Positions 36,285 through 45,120 of a stretch of DNA of 64,000 bases are shown here, piece by piece (the stretch's first letter is position 1; each line of letters starts with the position of its first letter). This stretch comes from Bryobacterales bacterium (GTDB taxonomy: Bacteria > Acidobacteriota > Terriglobia > Bryobacterales > Bryobacteraceae): NCBI GenBank assembly GCA_016721425.1, contig JADKID010000043.1:1-64000 (forward strand), read 5' to 3'. The translations under genes were made by a program, and so were the position numbers. The notes below the pieces were generated by a model. The model saw only the letters and a list, made by a program, of their open reading frames with translations. It did no database searches and was not told the origin of the DNA.

Positions 36285-36316
36285 GAGAAAAGCCCGCCGG
36301 TGAGGGACCGGCGGGC
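36285..36316 (-). terminator. his operon attenuator terminator
   Basis: On the minus strand GCCCGCCGGT-CCCTC-ACCGGCGGGC forms a perfect 10-bp stem followed by TTTTCTC. It sits between the hisL stop and hisI. Upstream, within and just after the His codons, GGGCGGGC (36361-36368) is complementary to the 5' arm, so alternative pairing (antiterminator) is possible. A second small hairpin, GTTCcGTGC/GCACtcaGAAC, lies at about 36330-36353. Confidence 0.85.
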
Positions 36317-36346
36317 TTGGTTTGAAACTTGTTCCGTGCAGCGCAC

Positions 36347-36418
36347 TCAGAACAGGCTCCGCCCGCCCACCGCATGATGATGGTGGTGAAGACGGACGGT
36401 GTTCCGGACGGTCTGCAT
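36347..36418 (-). CDS. hisL: His leader peptide with five consecutive His codons
   Basis: A 23-codon frame starts at ATG 36418 (MQTVRNTVRL), then CAC CAC CAT CAT CAT encode five His, followed by AVGGRSLF and a stop at 36347. It precedes the terminator and hisI on the same strand, exactly as leader peptides do in enterobacterial his attenuation. A promoter candidate ends only eight bases before the ATG, so the leader may be translated from a nearly leaderless transcript; no Shine-Dalgarno sequence is visible. Stalling at His codons when charged tRNA-His is scarce should prevent termination. Confidence 0.85.
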   Translation of the reverse strand: MQTVRNTVRLHHHHHAVGGRSLF

Positions 36419-36426
36419 GAAGTTGT

Positions 36427-36456
36427 AGTTTAGCGCAGGGGGGCGGGGTGCGGCAA
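36427..36456 (-). promoter_or_regulatory. Candidate his operon promoter
   Basis: On the minus strand TTGCCG (36456-36451), an 18-base spacer and TAAACT (36432-36427) make a plausible sigma-70 promoter whose start would be at or just before the hisL ATG. A second option, TTGCCA with TCATAC slightly upstream, has a 15-base spacer. Confidence 0.5.
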
Positions 36457-36468
36457 GCGTATGACGAT

Positions 36469-36497
36469 TTGTGATCGATTGGCAATTGCGGTAGCAT
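36469..36497 (+). promoter_or_regulatory. Candidate vapBC promoter
   Basis: TTGTGA, 17-base spacer, TAGCAT lies just upstream of the antitoxin gene and points away from the his promoter, so the two promoters share about 70 bases of divergent control region. Confidence 0.5.
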
Positions 36498-36513
36498 TGT
36501 GGCGGAGAGTCGT

Positions 36514-36750
36514 ATGGCTTCGATTGTGTCACCCAAATATCAGATCGTTATCCCAAAGCACATACGGGAGTCGATGGAGATCGAGCCGGGGCAGCGATGG
36601 GAGTTCATCCGTACGGCGAATTGCCTACAACTGGTGCGGGTAATGACGGCAGACGAGGGTTTTGGATCTCTGCGGGGAACACCCAATGATTTCCACCGGG
36701 AGGAGGAATGGGCTGATGAAGATCGTCGTCGACTCCTCGGCGTGGATTGA
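36514..36750 (+). CDS. vapB: VapB-type antitoxin (AbrB/MazE-like swapped-hairpin)
   Basis: 78 residues from ATG 36514 after GGCGGAGA; an upstream GTG is disfavoured. The N-terminus MASIVSPKYQIVIPKHIRES, MEIEPGQRWEFI is the AbrB-like DNA-binding motif. The acidic, Trp-containing tail (FHREEEWADEDRRR) is the part that binds the PIN toxin. It overlaps the toxin start by 35 bases. It neutralises VapC and probably represses its own promoter. Confidence 0.88.
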   Translation: MASIVSPKYQIVIPKHIRESMEIEPGQRWEFIRTANCLQLVRVMTADEGFGSLRGTPNDFHREEEWADEDRRRLLGVD

Positions 36751-37102
36751 GTATTTTCTGGGGACGCCGGCGGCCAAGCCGATTCGTGATTTGCTAAAGA
36801 ACCCGGCGAACGTGGTGATGCCTTCGGTGGTTGTGCTGGAGGTGGTGAAATGGGTGCGGCGCAATCATGGCGATGCGGCGGCAGCGAGCCGGGCCGTGAT
36901 GATGAAGCAGTGTGTGGTGGCGGACCTGACGATTGAGCTTGCGATGAAGGCGGTGGAGGTGGGGGCGGCGCATCGGCTGGCGACGGCGGACAGCATTATT
37001 TACGCGACCGCCCTGGAGAACAAGGCGGCGCTTTGGACGTTTGACGCGCACTTCGAGGGGTTGCCGGGGGTGCGGTATTTCGCGAAGGGGGCGGGGAGTT
37101 AG
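36716..37102 (+). CDS. vapC: VapC-type PIN-domain ribonuclease toxin
   Basis: 128 residues starting MKIVVDSSAWIEYFLGTPAA. The PIN acidic residues are visible: Asp in VVDSSAW, Glu in VVLEVVKWV, Asp in ATADSIIYATALE and Asp in TFDAHFEGL. These enzymes cut tRNA or rRNA. In contrast to the toxin-antitoxin remnants at 3.3-5 kb, this module is intact and probably active. The two-hairpin repeat copy B follows directly. Confidence 0.9.
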   Translation: MKIVVDSSAWIEYFLGTPAAKPIRDLLKNPANVVMPSVVVLEVVKWVRRNHGDAAAASRAVMMKQCVVADLTIELAMKAVEVGAAHRLATADSIIYATALENKAALWTFDAHFEGLPGVRYFAKGAGS

Positions 37103-37109
37103 GGGCAGA

Positions 37110-37148
37110 GCGGGGCCAGGGGCCCCGCGCGGGCGAGGGCGCCCGCCC
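37110..37148. repeat. Two-hairpin intergenic repeat, copy B
   Basis: First stem GCGGGGCC / GGCCCCGC with loop AGG, then GCGGGCGAGGGCGCCCGCCC identical to copy A. The first stem differs completely from copy A yet is perfectly paired. It lies between convergent vapC and the trans-sulfuration gene and could also help terminate transcription. Confidence 0.75.
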
Positions 37149-37158
37149 CACGACAGAG

Positions 37159-38337
37159 CTAGGCGAGGGCTTGTTGGACGTCGGCGATTATGTCTTCGAG
37201 GGCTTCGATGCCGACGGAGAAGCGGACGAGGTTTTCGCGGAGGCCCATGCGCTCCTTTTGCTTCGGGGGGACGTCGCGGTGGCTGGCGATCCAGGGGTGG
37301 AGCACCATGGTGTGGACGTCGCCGAGGGACGTCGCCTTGACTACCATTTGCAGGCGGTCCAGGAAGGCGAATACTTCGGGTTTGGCAGCGTTCTTGAGCT
37401 CGAAGCTGACCATGCCGCCGTAGAGGCCGTCGGGCATAAGGCGGGCGATGGTGGTGGCATCGGGGTGCTGGGGATCGTCGGGATAGAAGACGCGCTCAAC
37501 TCCGGGCTGGTTGCGGAGCCAGGCGGCGAAGCCCTGGGCGTTACGGCACTGGCGCTCCATGCGGAGTGGGAACGTCTTGATGCCGCGCATGGTGAGGAAG
37601 CACTCCATGGGGCCGAGGATGGGGCCGGCGATGCGGGAGAGGCGGCGGATGGTTTCGAAGTGCTCTTCGTCGCTGACAATGAGGCCGCCCATGGTGTCGC
37701 CGTGGCCGCCGAGGTACTTTGTGGAGCTGTGGACGACGATGTGGGCGCCGAGCTCCAGGGGGCGGACGAGGAGCGGCGAGGCAAAGGTATTGTCCACCAT
37801 GAGGGCGGCGCCATTGGCGCGGCAGAGCTGGGCGAGGGCGGGGATATCGCCGACGCGGAGCAGGGGATTGGAGATGGTCTCCATGAGGAGGACGCCGTAT
37901 TTTTCGGCGGTTAGCTTGGCGGCGACGGCGGGGAGATCGTTCGTGTCGACGAATGTCGTTTCGACGCCGAACGGGCCGAGCACATCCATGAGGAGCTTGA
38001 TGGTGGCGCCGTAGATGTCGCGGGCGCAGAGGACGCGCTTGGGACGATCGATGAGGGCGGCGGTGAGGGCGTGCTGGAGGGCGACCATGCCGGAGGCGCA
38101 GGCGAGGGAGCCGAAGCCGTTTTCGAGTGCGGTGATCTGTTCCTCGAGCGCCTGGTTGGTGGGGTTGGCGTAGCGGGAGTAGGCGAAGCCTTTCTCCTCG
38201 GCGGCGAAGATGCGGTCCTGCTCGGCCTGATCTGCACAGATCCAACTGGCCGCGAAGTGGACGGGGGTGGAGACGGGGATCTGAGTTTGCGCGGGCTTGC
38301 GATCGCCGGCGTGAACAGCTTTGGTGTGGATCTTCAA
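37159..38337 (-). CDS. Cys/Met-metabolism PLP enzyme (cystathionine gamma-synthase/-lyase-like)
   Basis: About 392 residues. I prefer TTG 38337 (KIHTKAVHAGDRKPAQTQIP), four bases after the cysS stop with AGGAAAT upstream; a GTG at 38364 overlapping cysS is the alternative. Family motifs are YSRYANPTNQALEEQITALE, ACASGMVALQHAL, MVDNTFASPLL, and the PLP Lys in HSSTKYLGGHGDTMGG. C-terminal FSVGIEALEDIIADVQQAL is typical. It could be cystathionine gamma-synthase, gamma-lyase or methionine gamma-lyase. The overlap with cysS suggests a link to cysteine supply. Confidence 0.9.
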   Translation of the reverse strand: MKIHTKAVHAGDRKPAQTQIPVSTPVHFAASWICADQAEQDRIFAAEEKGFAYSRYANPTNQALEEQITALENGFGSLACASGMVALQHALTAALIDRPKRVLCARDIYGATIKLLMDVLGPFGVETTFVDTNDLPAVAAKLTAEKYGVLLMETISNPLLRVGDIPALAQLCRANGAALMVDNTFASPLLVRPLELGAHIVVHSSTKYLGGHGDTMGGLIVSDEEHFETIRRLSRIAGPILGPMECFLTMRGIKTFPLRMERQCRNAQGFAAWLRNQPGVERVFYPDDPQHPDATTIARLMPDGLYGGMVSFELKNAAKPEVFAFLDRLQMVVKATSLGDVHTMVLHPWIASHRDVPPKQKERMGLRENLVRFSVGIEALEDIIADVQQALA

Positions 38338-38341
38338 CTTC

Positions 38342-39742
38342 CTATTTCCTCTTCCAGCGGACACCGTCCTTGGTGTCTTCGAGAATTACTCCGAGCTCGA
38401 TGAGCTCGTTGCGGATGGCGTCGGCGCGGGCGAAGTCGCGGGACTTCTTCGCTTTGGCGCGGTCGGCGATTAGGGCGTCGATTTCAGAGTCGGAGAGGCC
38501 GCCCTCTTTCTGGGAGGGGGTGAGGACATCGAAGATGGCGTCGAAATCGGCGAGCAGTTTGAGGGCTCCAGCGACGTTGCCGGCGTAGAACTCGCCGGCG
38601 TCCATGGCGGAGTTGACCTCGCGGATGTATTCGAAGATGGCGGCGAGGGCGTCGGCGGTGTTGAGGTCGTCGTCGAGGCCGGCGTGGAAGGCCTGGAGGG
38701 CCTGGGTGGAGCGCGCGTCGATCTGCTGGTTGAGGCCGATGGCGAGCTTGTCGTTCTTGAGGCGGAGTTCGAAGTTGCGGAGGCGGTCAATGGAGGTGGA
38801 GGCTGCCTTGAGGCCGTCGAAGGTGAAGTTCAACTGCTTGCGGTATTGGGAGGATGCGAGGAGGTAGCGGATGGACTCGGGCGAGTAGCCGCGCTCCAGG
38901 ATGTCGCGGAGGGTGAAGAAGTTGCCGAGCGACTTCGACATCTTCTGGCCCTCGACCATGAGGTGTTCGGCGTGGACCCAGTAGCGGACGAACTGTTTGC
39001 CGGTGAGGGCTTCAGACTGAGCGATTTCGTTTTCGTGGTGGGGGAAGACGAGGTCGACACCGCCGGTATGGATGTCGATGGTCTCGCCGAGATACTTCAT
39101 GGCCATGACGGAGCACTCGATGTGCCAACCGGGGCGGCCGGCGCCCATGGAGGCATCCCAGGCGGGCTCGCCGGGCTTCTGCGATTTCCAGAGGACGAAG
39201 TCGCGGGCGTCGTCCTTGTCGTATTCGTCGACCTCGACACGGGCGCCGGCGATGTTGCCGCTGAAGTTGGTGTGAGAGAGCTTGCCGTAGCCGGGGAAGG
39301 TTCCGATTTTGAAGTAGGTGGAGCCGTCGCTGACGTAGGTGTGATCCGAGGCGGCGAGCTTCTCGACGGCGGCGACCATTTCGGGGATGTGCTCGGTGGC
39401 GAAGACGACGCGCTCGGGACGCTGGAGGCGGAGCACGGCGGAATCGTCGAGAAATGCCTTGGTGTACTGGGCGGTGTACTCGTTGATGGTGACACCGGCG
39501 GCCATGGCGTTGCGGATGATTTTGTCTTCCACGTCGGTGATGTTCATGACGTGATCCATGACGTAGCCGCGGGCGATGAGAGTGCGCCGGAGGATGTCCT
39601 GGAAGGTGAACGTCCGGAAGTTGCCGATGTGGACGTAGTGGTAGACGGTGGGTCCGCATGTGTACATGCGCACGGTGTTGCCGTCTTGCGGACGGAACTC
39701 TTCGAGTTCCTGGGTGAGAGTGTTGTGAAGCCGCAGTGCCAT
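38342..39742 (-). CDS. cysS: Cysteinyl-tRNA synthetase
   Basis: 466 residues from ATG 39742 (MALRLHNTLTQELEEFRPQD). The class I signatures are MYTCGPTVYHYVHIGNFRTF (HIGH as HIGN, with the zinc Cys) and GQKMSKSLGNFFTL (KMSKS). Further zinc ligands occur in WHIECSVMAMKY and FPHHENEIAQSE. It charges tRNA-Cys. It is divergent from tgt across about 30 bases. Confidence 0.97.
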   Translation of the reverse strand: MALRLHNTLTQELEEFRPQDGNTVRMYTCGPTVYHYVHIGNFRTFTFQDILRRTLIARGYVMDHVMNITDVEDKIIRNAMAAGVTINEYTAQYTKAFLDDSAVLRLQRPERVVFATEHIPEMVAAVEKLAASDHTYVSDGSTYFKIGTFPGYGKLSHTNFSGNIAGARVEVDEYDKDDARDFVLWKSQKPGEPAWDASMGAGRPGWHIECSVMAMKYLGETIDIHTGGVDLVFPHHENEIAQSEALTGKQFVRYWVHAEHLMVEGQKMSKSLGNFFTLRDILERGYSPESIRYLLASSQYRKQLNFTFDGLKAASTSIDRLRNFELRLKNDKLAIGLNQQIDARSTQALQAFHAGLDDDLNTADALAAIFEYIREVNSAMDAGEFYAGNVAGALKLLADFDAIFDVLTPSQKEGGLSDSEIDALIADRAKAKKSRDFARADAIRNELIELGVILEDTKDGVRWKRK

Positions 39743-39771
39743 GGAGAGAGTTAAACTACCTAGTTTAACCC

Positions 39772-40926
39772 TTGCAGACACTCCCGTTCGAAATCCAAGC
39801 AGTTTGCCCGGAGACGGGCGCGCGCGCCGGCCTGCTCCACACGGCGCACGGAACGATAGAAACGCCCGTCTTTATGCCGGTTGGCACGCAGGCGACGGTG
39901 AAGGGGCTGACGCAGAAACAGCTGCTGGAGGAGTTGGACCCGAAGATTATTCTGGGCAACACGTATCACCTGTACCTGCGGCCGGGCCACGAGCTGATTG
40001 AAAAGTTTGGCGGCATCCACGGGTTCATGCAGTGGCCGCGTGCGATTTTGACGGACTCGGGCGGGTTTCAGGTGTGGTCTTTGAGCAAGCTGCGGAAGCT
40101 GCGGGAAGAGGGCGTGGTTTTCCAATCGCACTTGAACGGGGACAAGCATCTCTTCACGCCGGAATCGACTGTGGACGTGCAGTTGGCGCTAGGTAGCGAC
40201 ATTTTAATGATGCTGGACGAGTGCACGGACTATCCGGCGACCCCGAAGGCGGCGCGGAAGTCGATGGAGCTGACGGCGCGGTGGGCGTCGCGGGGCATGG
40301 CGCACTACCGGGAACGGATGAAATCACGGGAGCGGGCGCAGACGCTGTTTCCGATCGTACAGGGCTCAATGTATGCGGATTTGCGGCGCGAATGCGCGTC
40401 GCGGCTGGTTGAGCTGGACGCGGAGGGCTATGCGATTGGCGGGTTGAGCGTGGGCGAGCCGCGGGAGCTGAGCATGGAGATGACAGAGGTCACAGTGCCG
40501 CTGTTGCCGGCGGATAAGCCCCGATACGTGATGGGCGTGGGGATGCCGGCGGAGCTGCCGGAATATGTGGCGCGCGGCGTGGACATGATGGACTGTGTGA
40601 TGCCGACACGGAACGCGCGGAACGGATGCCTTTTTACGACGGGCGGACGGGTGATCATCAAGCAGGCGCAGTACCGGGACGATGCGGGGCCGATTGACGA
40701 GAAGTGCGGGTGTTACACGTGCAGAACGTTCTCGCGGGCGTATCTTCGCCATTTGTTCCAAGCTGGTGAAATGCTCTACAGTACTTTGGCGACGCTACAC
40801 AACCTGCGGCATTACCTTGACATCATGCGCCGCATGCGAGAGGCTATTTTACTTGGGACCTTCCCTGAGTTCTTGAAGACTGCGCGGTCGTTTGCCTCTG
40901 GTCCGGATACAACCCTGATAGGCTAG
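39772..40926 (+). CDS. tgt: tRNA-guanine transglycosylase (queuine tRNA-ribosyltransferase)
   Basis: 384 residues from TTG 39772. The catalytic Asp is in ILTDSGGFQVWSLSKLRKL, the second Asp in VDMMDCVMPTRNARNG, and the zinc site in EKCGCYTCRTFSRAYLRHLF (CxCxxC...H). It exchanges G34 for preQ1 in tRNAs with GUN anticodons. It precedes yajC-secD-secF, the classic tgt-yajC-secDF gene order shared with E. coli. Confidence 0.96.
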   Translation: MQTLPFEIQAVCPETGARAGLLHTAHGTIETPVFMPVGTQATVKGLTQKQLLEELDPKIILGNTYHLYLRPGHELIEKFGGIHGFMQWPRAILTDSGGFQVWSLSKLRKLREEGVVFQSHLNGDKHLFTPESTVDVQLALGSDILMMLDECTDYPATPKAARKSMELTARWASRGMAHYRERMKSRERAQTLFPIVQGSMYADLRRECASRLVELDAEGYAIGGLSVGEPRELSMEMTEVTVPLLPADKPRYVMGVGMPAELPEYVARGVDMMDCVMPTRNARNGCLFTTGGRVIIKQAQYRDDAGPIDEKCGCYTCRTFSRAYLRHLFQAGEMLYSTLATLHNLRHYLDIMRRMREAILLGTFPEFLKTARSFASGPDTTLIG

Positions 40927-41001
40927 ATGTGAGGCAGATGCTGCGCGTCGCAAGCGAATTCGATTTTTCGCGACGTCAGAACAGGTGATACCGGTTTGGC
41001 A

Positions 41002-41313
41002 ATGAGTTTCCTCCTTCTTCAGATGCCGGCAGTGCCCAGCACGCTGGTTCAGTTTCTCCCGATAATCCTGATCTTCGCGATCTTCTACTTCCTTCTCTTC
41101 ATGCCGATGCAGAAGCAGAAGAAGCAGCAGCAGAAGATGCTATCGGAACTTAAGAGCGGTGACGAGGTCGTCACCAACGGCGGTATCATCGGCACGATTG
41201 TGGCGGTCCACCCGGACGACACGATTGTGGTGCGTGTGAAGCCCGACAACATCAAACTGCAGTTTGCCCGTGGCGCGGTAGCCAGCATGGTGAACGCGGA
41301 GAAAAAGTCCTAA
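41002..41313 (+). CDS. yajC: YajC, Sec translocase accessory subunit
   Basis: 103 residues from ATG 41002; a TTG six bases upstream is possible. One membrane helix (FLPIILIFAIFYFLLFMPMQ) is followed by KQKKQQQKMLSELKSGDEVV and TNGGIIGTIVAVHPDDTIVV, standard for YajC. It acts in the inner membrane with SecDF, and lies immediately before secD. Confidence 0.94.
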   Translation: MSFLLLQMPAVPSTLVQFLPIILIFAIFYFLLFMPMQKQKKQQQKMLSELKSGDEVVTNGGIIGTIVAVHPDDTIVVRVKPDNIKLQFARGAVASMVNAEKKS

Positions 41314-41334
41314 CCCTAGCGGAAAGTAACAACC

Positions 41335-42960
41335 ATGCAGAATCTCAAGTGGAAAGCCGTCCTGATTGTGGCTACGATTCTGATCTGCGTCTACGGCATG
41401 ATCGGGATCCCGAAGTCGATGGACGAAGTCGTAACGAACTGGAACAACAACATTCGACTCGGCCTGGATCTGAAGGGCGGGTCGCTCCTGGTGCTGCAAG
41501 TGCAGGTGCAGGACGCATTCAAGGCCGAGGCGATCACAGTGATCGCGCGGCTGAAGGAAGAGATGGCCAAGCAGGCGATCCCGTTTGCGGCGATGGACAA
41601 CACGGAGCCGAAGACGCTGGCGGAAGCCGAGAAGATCGAAATCTCGATCAAGGGCGTGCCGCTGGACAAGACGTCGGCGTTCCGGACGCTGATCAACGAG
41701 ACGTTGGGCAGCTGGGTGCTGACGCCGGTGAATTCGACTGACTACCGGCTGACCATGAAGCCGACGGAAGCGATGACGTTGAAAAAAGACGTGGTGTCGC
41801 GCTCGATGACGACGATTGAGAGCCGCATCAACGGACTCGGTCTGGCGGAGAGCAGCGTGCAGGCGCGTGGCGGCGCGGATTCGGATTCCGAGATTCTGGT
41901 GTCGCTGCCAGGGCTGGACGATCCGGCGCGTGTGAAGTCGATTTTGCAGACAGCGGCGATGCTGGAACTGTACGAAGTGAAAGACGGGCCTTTTGCGCGG
42001 ATGGAAGATGCGCTGGGTAAGAATGGCGGTGTGCTGCCGCTGAACACGAAGCTGTTGAAGTCTGTGCGGGCAGCGGCATCGGAGCAGAACGAAGGCTGGT
42101 ATCTGGTGGCGCGGACGCCGGTGATCACGGGTCGTGACCTGCGCGATTCCAAGCCGGCGCAGGACGAATTTGGCAAGTGGGAGACCTCGTTCATCCTGTC
42201 GCAGGATGCGAAGGGCCGCTTCGGCAAGTTCACGGAAGCCAACGTGGGCCAGCGGCTGGCGATTGTGCTGGACAACCAGGTGAAGAGCGCGCCGACGATT
42301 CAGAGCCGGATTGAAGATTCGGGCCGGATCACGGGCGCGGGGACGAACCAGGAGGCGAGCGATCTGGCGCTGGTGCTGCGGGCCGGATCGCTGCCGGCGG
42401 GGATCGTGTATCTGCAGGAGCAGACGGTTGGGCCGTCGCTTGGCGCGGACTCGATCCATCAGGGGCTGATTGCGGGCCTGGTGGGGTTGGTAGTGGTGAT
42501 CGTGATCATGCTGGTGTATTACGCGATGAGCGGCGTGAACGCGACGATAGCGCTATTGCTGAACGCGATCATCCTGATCGGTGTGCTGGCCTATCTGAAG
42601 GCAGTGTTGACACTGCCTGGCATCGCCGGCATCATCCTGCTGATCGGCATGGCGGTGGACTCGAACGTGCTGATCTTTGAGCGCATTCGGGAAGAGCTGC
42701 GGGCCGGCAAGGCGACAATGGCGGCGATCGATACGGGCTTTGCGAAGGCGTTTCTGACGATCATCGACACGCACGTCGCGACGGTAGTCAGCTGCGCATT
42801 TCTGTTCATGTTCGGAACGCCGGCGGTTCGCGGCTTTGCCGTGACGCTGGTGATTGGTCTGGTGGCCAACGTGTTCACCAGCGTGTTTGTGTCCCGCGCC
42901 CTTTTCCAGTTTGAGATGGCGGGCAAGGGATCGAACGCGAAGTTGAGCATTGGAATCTAA
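41335..42960 (+). CDS. secD: SecD, protein translocase subunit
   Basis: 541 residues with an N-terminal membrane helix, then NNNIRLGLDLKGGSLLVLQV (D1 motif), a large periplasmic P1 domain and five C-terminal helices starting at LIAGLVGLVVVIVIMLVYYA. The motifs PGIAGIILLIGMAVDSNVLI and FERIREELRAGK are typical and carry the Asp of the proton path. It uses the proton gradient to pull exported proteins forward with SecF. Confidence 0.97.
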   Translation: MQNLKWKAVLIVATILICVYGMIGIPKSMDEVVTNWNNNIRLGLDLKGGSLLVLQVQVQDAFKAEAITVIARLKEEMAKQAIPFAAMDNTEPKTLAEAEKIEISIKGVPLDKTSAFRTLINETLGSWVLTPVNSTDYRLTMKPTEAMTLKKDVVSRSMTTIESRINGLGLAESSVQARGGADSDSEILVSLPGLDDPARVKSILQTAAMLELYEVKDGPFARMEDALGKNGGVLPLNTKLLKSVRAAASEQNEGWYLVARTPVITGRDLRDSKPAQDEFGKWETSFILSQDAKGRFGKFTEANVGQRLAIVLDNQVKSAPTIQSRIEDSGRITGAGTNQEASDLALVLRAGSLPAGIVYLQEQTVGPSLGADSIHQGLIAGLVGLVVVIVIMLVYYAMSGVNATIALLLNAIILIGVLAYLKAVLTLPGIAGIILLIGMAVDSNVLIFERIREELRAGKATMAAIDTGFAKAFLTIIDTHVATVVSCAFLFMFGTPAVRGFAVTLVIGLVANVFTSVFVSRALFQFEMAGKGSNAKLSIGI

Positions 42961-42978
42961 CGGGACACGGAACAGACC

Positions 42979-44148
42979 ATGGAGCTATTCAAAAACACAA
43001 AGATTGATTTTCTGGGCAAACAGAAGATCTTCATCGGGGCCTCGCTGGTACTGACGGCTGTGGGCCTGGTGAGCTGGATCGGCAAAGGCGGGTTGAAGTA
43101 CGGCATCGATTTCACAGGTGGATCGAACCTGACGGTGAAGTTCTCGACGGCGCCGCCGGTGGACAAGATCCGCACGCTGGTGTCGGCCAAGATTGGCGGA
43201 GAGATCTCCGTGCAGGAGATTCCAGGGCAAAACTCGGTGATCATCGGCACGCCGATGAAGGACGAGCTGCAACTGACCGCCGAGCGCAAGACGCTGAGCG
43301 ACATTCTGGAAGGCAACTTTGGCGACAAGTCGGGCAAACTCGACTTCAACAACGCGAGTGCAGACACATTGGCCGACAAGCTGCGGGAGCCGCTGCAGCA
43401 GGCGAGCGTGGGAATGAATGAGCAGCAGCTCAGAGACATGGCGAAGGCCATGCTGAGCTTCAAGAACACGCCGCCGCGTTCAGGCATTGTGACCAGTTTC
43501 GACCAGTTGAACGGCGTGGCCGGAGTGACGCCGCAGGTGATCGGGGTGATGAAGCAGCAGTGCACGCTGTCGTCTTTTTCGGTAATCGGCGCCGAGGTGG
43601 TGGGGCCGAAGATCGGCGCGGAGCTGCGCAGCAAGGCCGTACTGGCGACGTTGTACTCGCTGGCGGGGATGCTGGCGTACCTGTGGTTCCGCTTTGAGTT
43701 CATCTACGGACTGGCTGCGGTGATTGCGGTATTCCACGATGTGATCATCACGCTGGGGTTGTTCTCACTGTTCGGCAAGGAGATCTCGCTGAACGTGGTG
43801 GCGGCGCTGCTGACGCTGGTGGGCTATTCGATGAACGACACCATCGTGGTTTTTGATAGAATTCGCGAGACCTTGAAGTTATCGCGAAGAGAGCTGAACG
43901 CCCAGATCGTCAACGACAGCGTCAACCAGACGTTGAGCCGGACGATCATGGTTTCGGGGTTGACGTTCGTATCGGCGGTGTCGCTGTTGATCTTCGGCGG
44001 GCCGGTGCTGAACGGGTTCGCGTTTGCGTTGGTAGCGGGTATCATCGTTGGTACCTATTCGTCGATCTTCGTTGCGAGTCCGATTCTTGTGTTCTGGCAC
44101 AATTTCAACCAGCGCAGGAAGAAGACTCCGGCGGCCGCGGGCAAGTAG
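42979..44148 (+). CDS. secF: SecF, protein translocase subunit
   Basis: 389 residues, with GGLKYGIDFTGGSNLTVKF near the N-terminus, GAEVVGPKIGAELRSKAVLA before the transmembrane block, and VAALLTLVGYSMNDTIVVFD with RIRETLKLSRRE, the SecF signature. The first periplasmic domain is longer than in E. coli SecF (323 residues there). It lies 18 bases after secD and forms a complex with it. Confidence 0.97.
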   Translation: MELFKNTKIDFLGKQKIFIGASLVLTAVGLVSWIGKGGLKYGIDFTGGSNLTVKFSTAPPVDKIRTLVSAKIGGEISVQEIPGQNSVIIGTPMKDELQLTAERKTLSDILEGNFGDKSGKLDFNNASADTLADKLREPLQQASVGMNEQQLRDMAKAMLSFKNTPPRSGIVTSFDQLNGVAGVTPQVIGVMKQQCTLSSFSVIGAEVVGPKIGAELRSKAVLATLYSLAGMLAYLWFRFEFIYGLAAVIAVFHDVIITLGLFSLFGKEISLNVVAALLTLVGYSMNDTIVVFDRIRETLKLSRRELNAQIVNDSVNQTLSRTIMVSGLTFVSAVSLLIFGGPVLNGFAFALVAGIIVGTYSSIFVASPILVFWHNFNQRRKKTPAAAGK

Positions 44149-44307
44149 AGGGCATCGGACTGCGGAACATGCAGGCCGGAGCAGTTTGGTAGATTAAAAA
44201 GACCAAAAGAGCGGCAATGCCGGGAACCGGCGTGAAGCTCCGGTGTCAAAAAGGGTGTGAACGGTTTCCGGGGTGCCGGAGACCGGGACCTAAGGAGAGG
44301 ATGGCTC

Positions 44308-45069
44308 ATGTTTGAACAAAGCTTCGTGGACGGAAACGCCAAAACCAACAAGAGTTGGACGGTGCTGATCTCCACCCTATTCCAGTTCGTATTGGTGACC
44401 GCGGGAATCATCATCCCACTGTTGAACCCGGAGCTTCTCCCAAAGACCGCGCTGAGTTCCATGCTGGTGGCTCCTCCTCCGCCGCCACCGCCACCGCCAC
44501 CGCCGCCACCGGCAGCGGCAGTGGTGAAGGTGATCAAGGTGGTGCCCCGCCAGTTTGACGGATCCCGTCTGATGGCGCCCAAGCAGGTTCCGAAAGAGAT
44601 TGCGATGATCAGGGAAGACGAGCTTCCGGCGGCGAGCGCCGGCGTTCCCGGCGGCGTCCCCGGCGGCGTCCCTGGCGGCACGCCTGGTGGTGTCATCGGT
44701 GGTTTGATTGGTGGTGTAGCCGCAGCGGCTCCGCCTCCCCCGCCTCCCCCGGTTAAACAAGAAGTCAAGGCAACCCCGAAACGCATCACGGTGGGCGGCA
44801 ACGTCCAGCAGGCGATGCTCGTCAACCAGCCACGGCCGACCTATCCGCCGCTGGCGAAGCAGGCGCGCATTTCGGGCACAGTTCGTTTTACCGCCATCAT
44901 CGGCCGCGACGGCGCGATCCAGAATCTCACTCTGGTCTCGGGCCACCCGTTGCTGGTGCAGTCGGCCACCGACGCAGTGAAGCAGTGGCGCTACAAGCCC
45001 ACGCTGCTGAACGGCGAACCGGTGGAGGTCGTCACGCAGATCGACGTGAACTTCACGTTGAACCAGTAG
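44308..45069 (+). CDS. TonB-family energy transducer with polyproline linker
   Basis: 253 residues from ATG 44308. A cytosolic N-terminus (MFEQSFVDGNAKTNKSW) and one membrane helix (VLISTLFQFVLVTAGIIIPL) are followed by 13 consecutive Pro, a Gly/Pro-repeat (GGVPGGVPGGTPGG) and another Pro run. The C-terminal TonB domain reads QPRPTYPPLAKQARISGTVR, VLVSGHPLLVQSATDAVKQW-like and WRYKPTLLNGEPVEVVTQID. It couples the proton gradient from ExbB/ExbD, encoded next, to outer-membrane receptors. The Pro run should need EF-P for translation. Confidence 0.9.
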   Translation: MFEQSFVDGNAKTNKSWTVLISTLFQFVLVTAGIIIPLLNPELLPKTALSSMLVAPPPPPPPPPPPPPAAAVVKVIKVVPRQFDGSRLMAPKQVPKEIAMIREDELPAASAGVPGGVPGGVPGGTPGGVIGGLIGGVAAAAPPPPPPPVKQEVKATPKRITVGGNVQQAMLVNQPRPTYPPLAKQARISGTVRFTAIIGRDGAIQNLTLVSGHPLLVQSATDAVKQWRYKPTLLNGEPVEVVTQIDVNFTLNQ

Positions 45070-45120
45070 GCACTCGTCAGACTCGTTTAGATTAAATCAA
45101 CTCGCAGGAGAATAGAGAAG

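Noticed and set aside
44150..44307. Possible cobalamin-type riboswitch before the tonB-like gene (GGGAACCGGCGTGAAGCTCCGG)
   Set aside because: Only a short resemblance; no B12-box or complete core, so not called.
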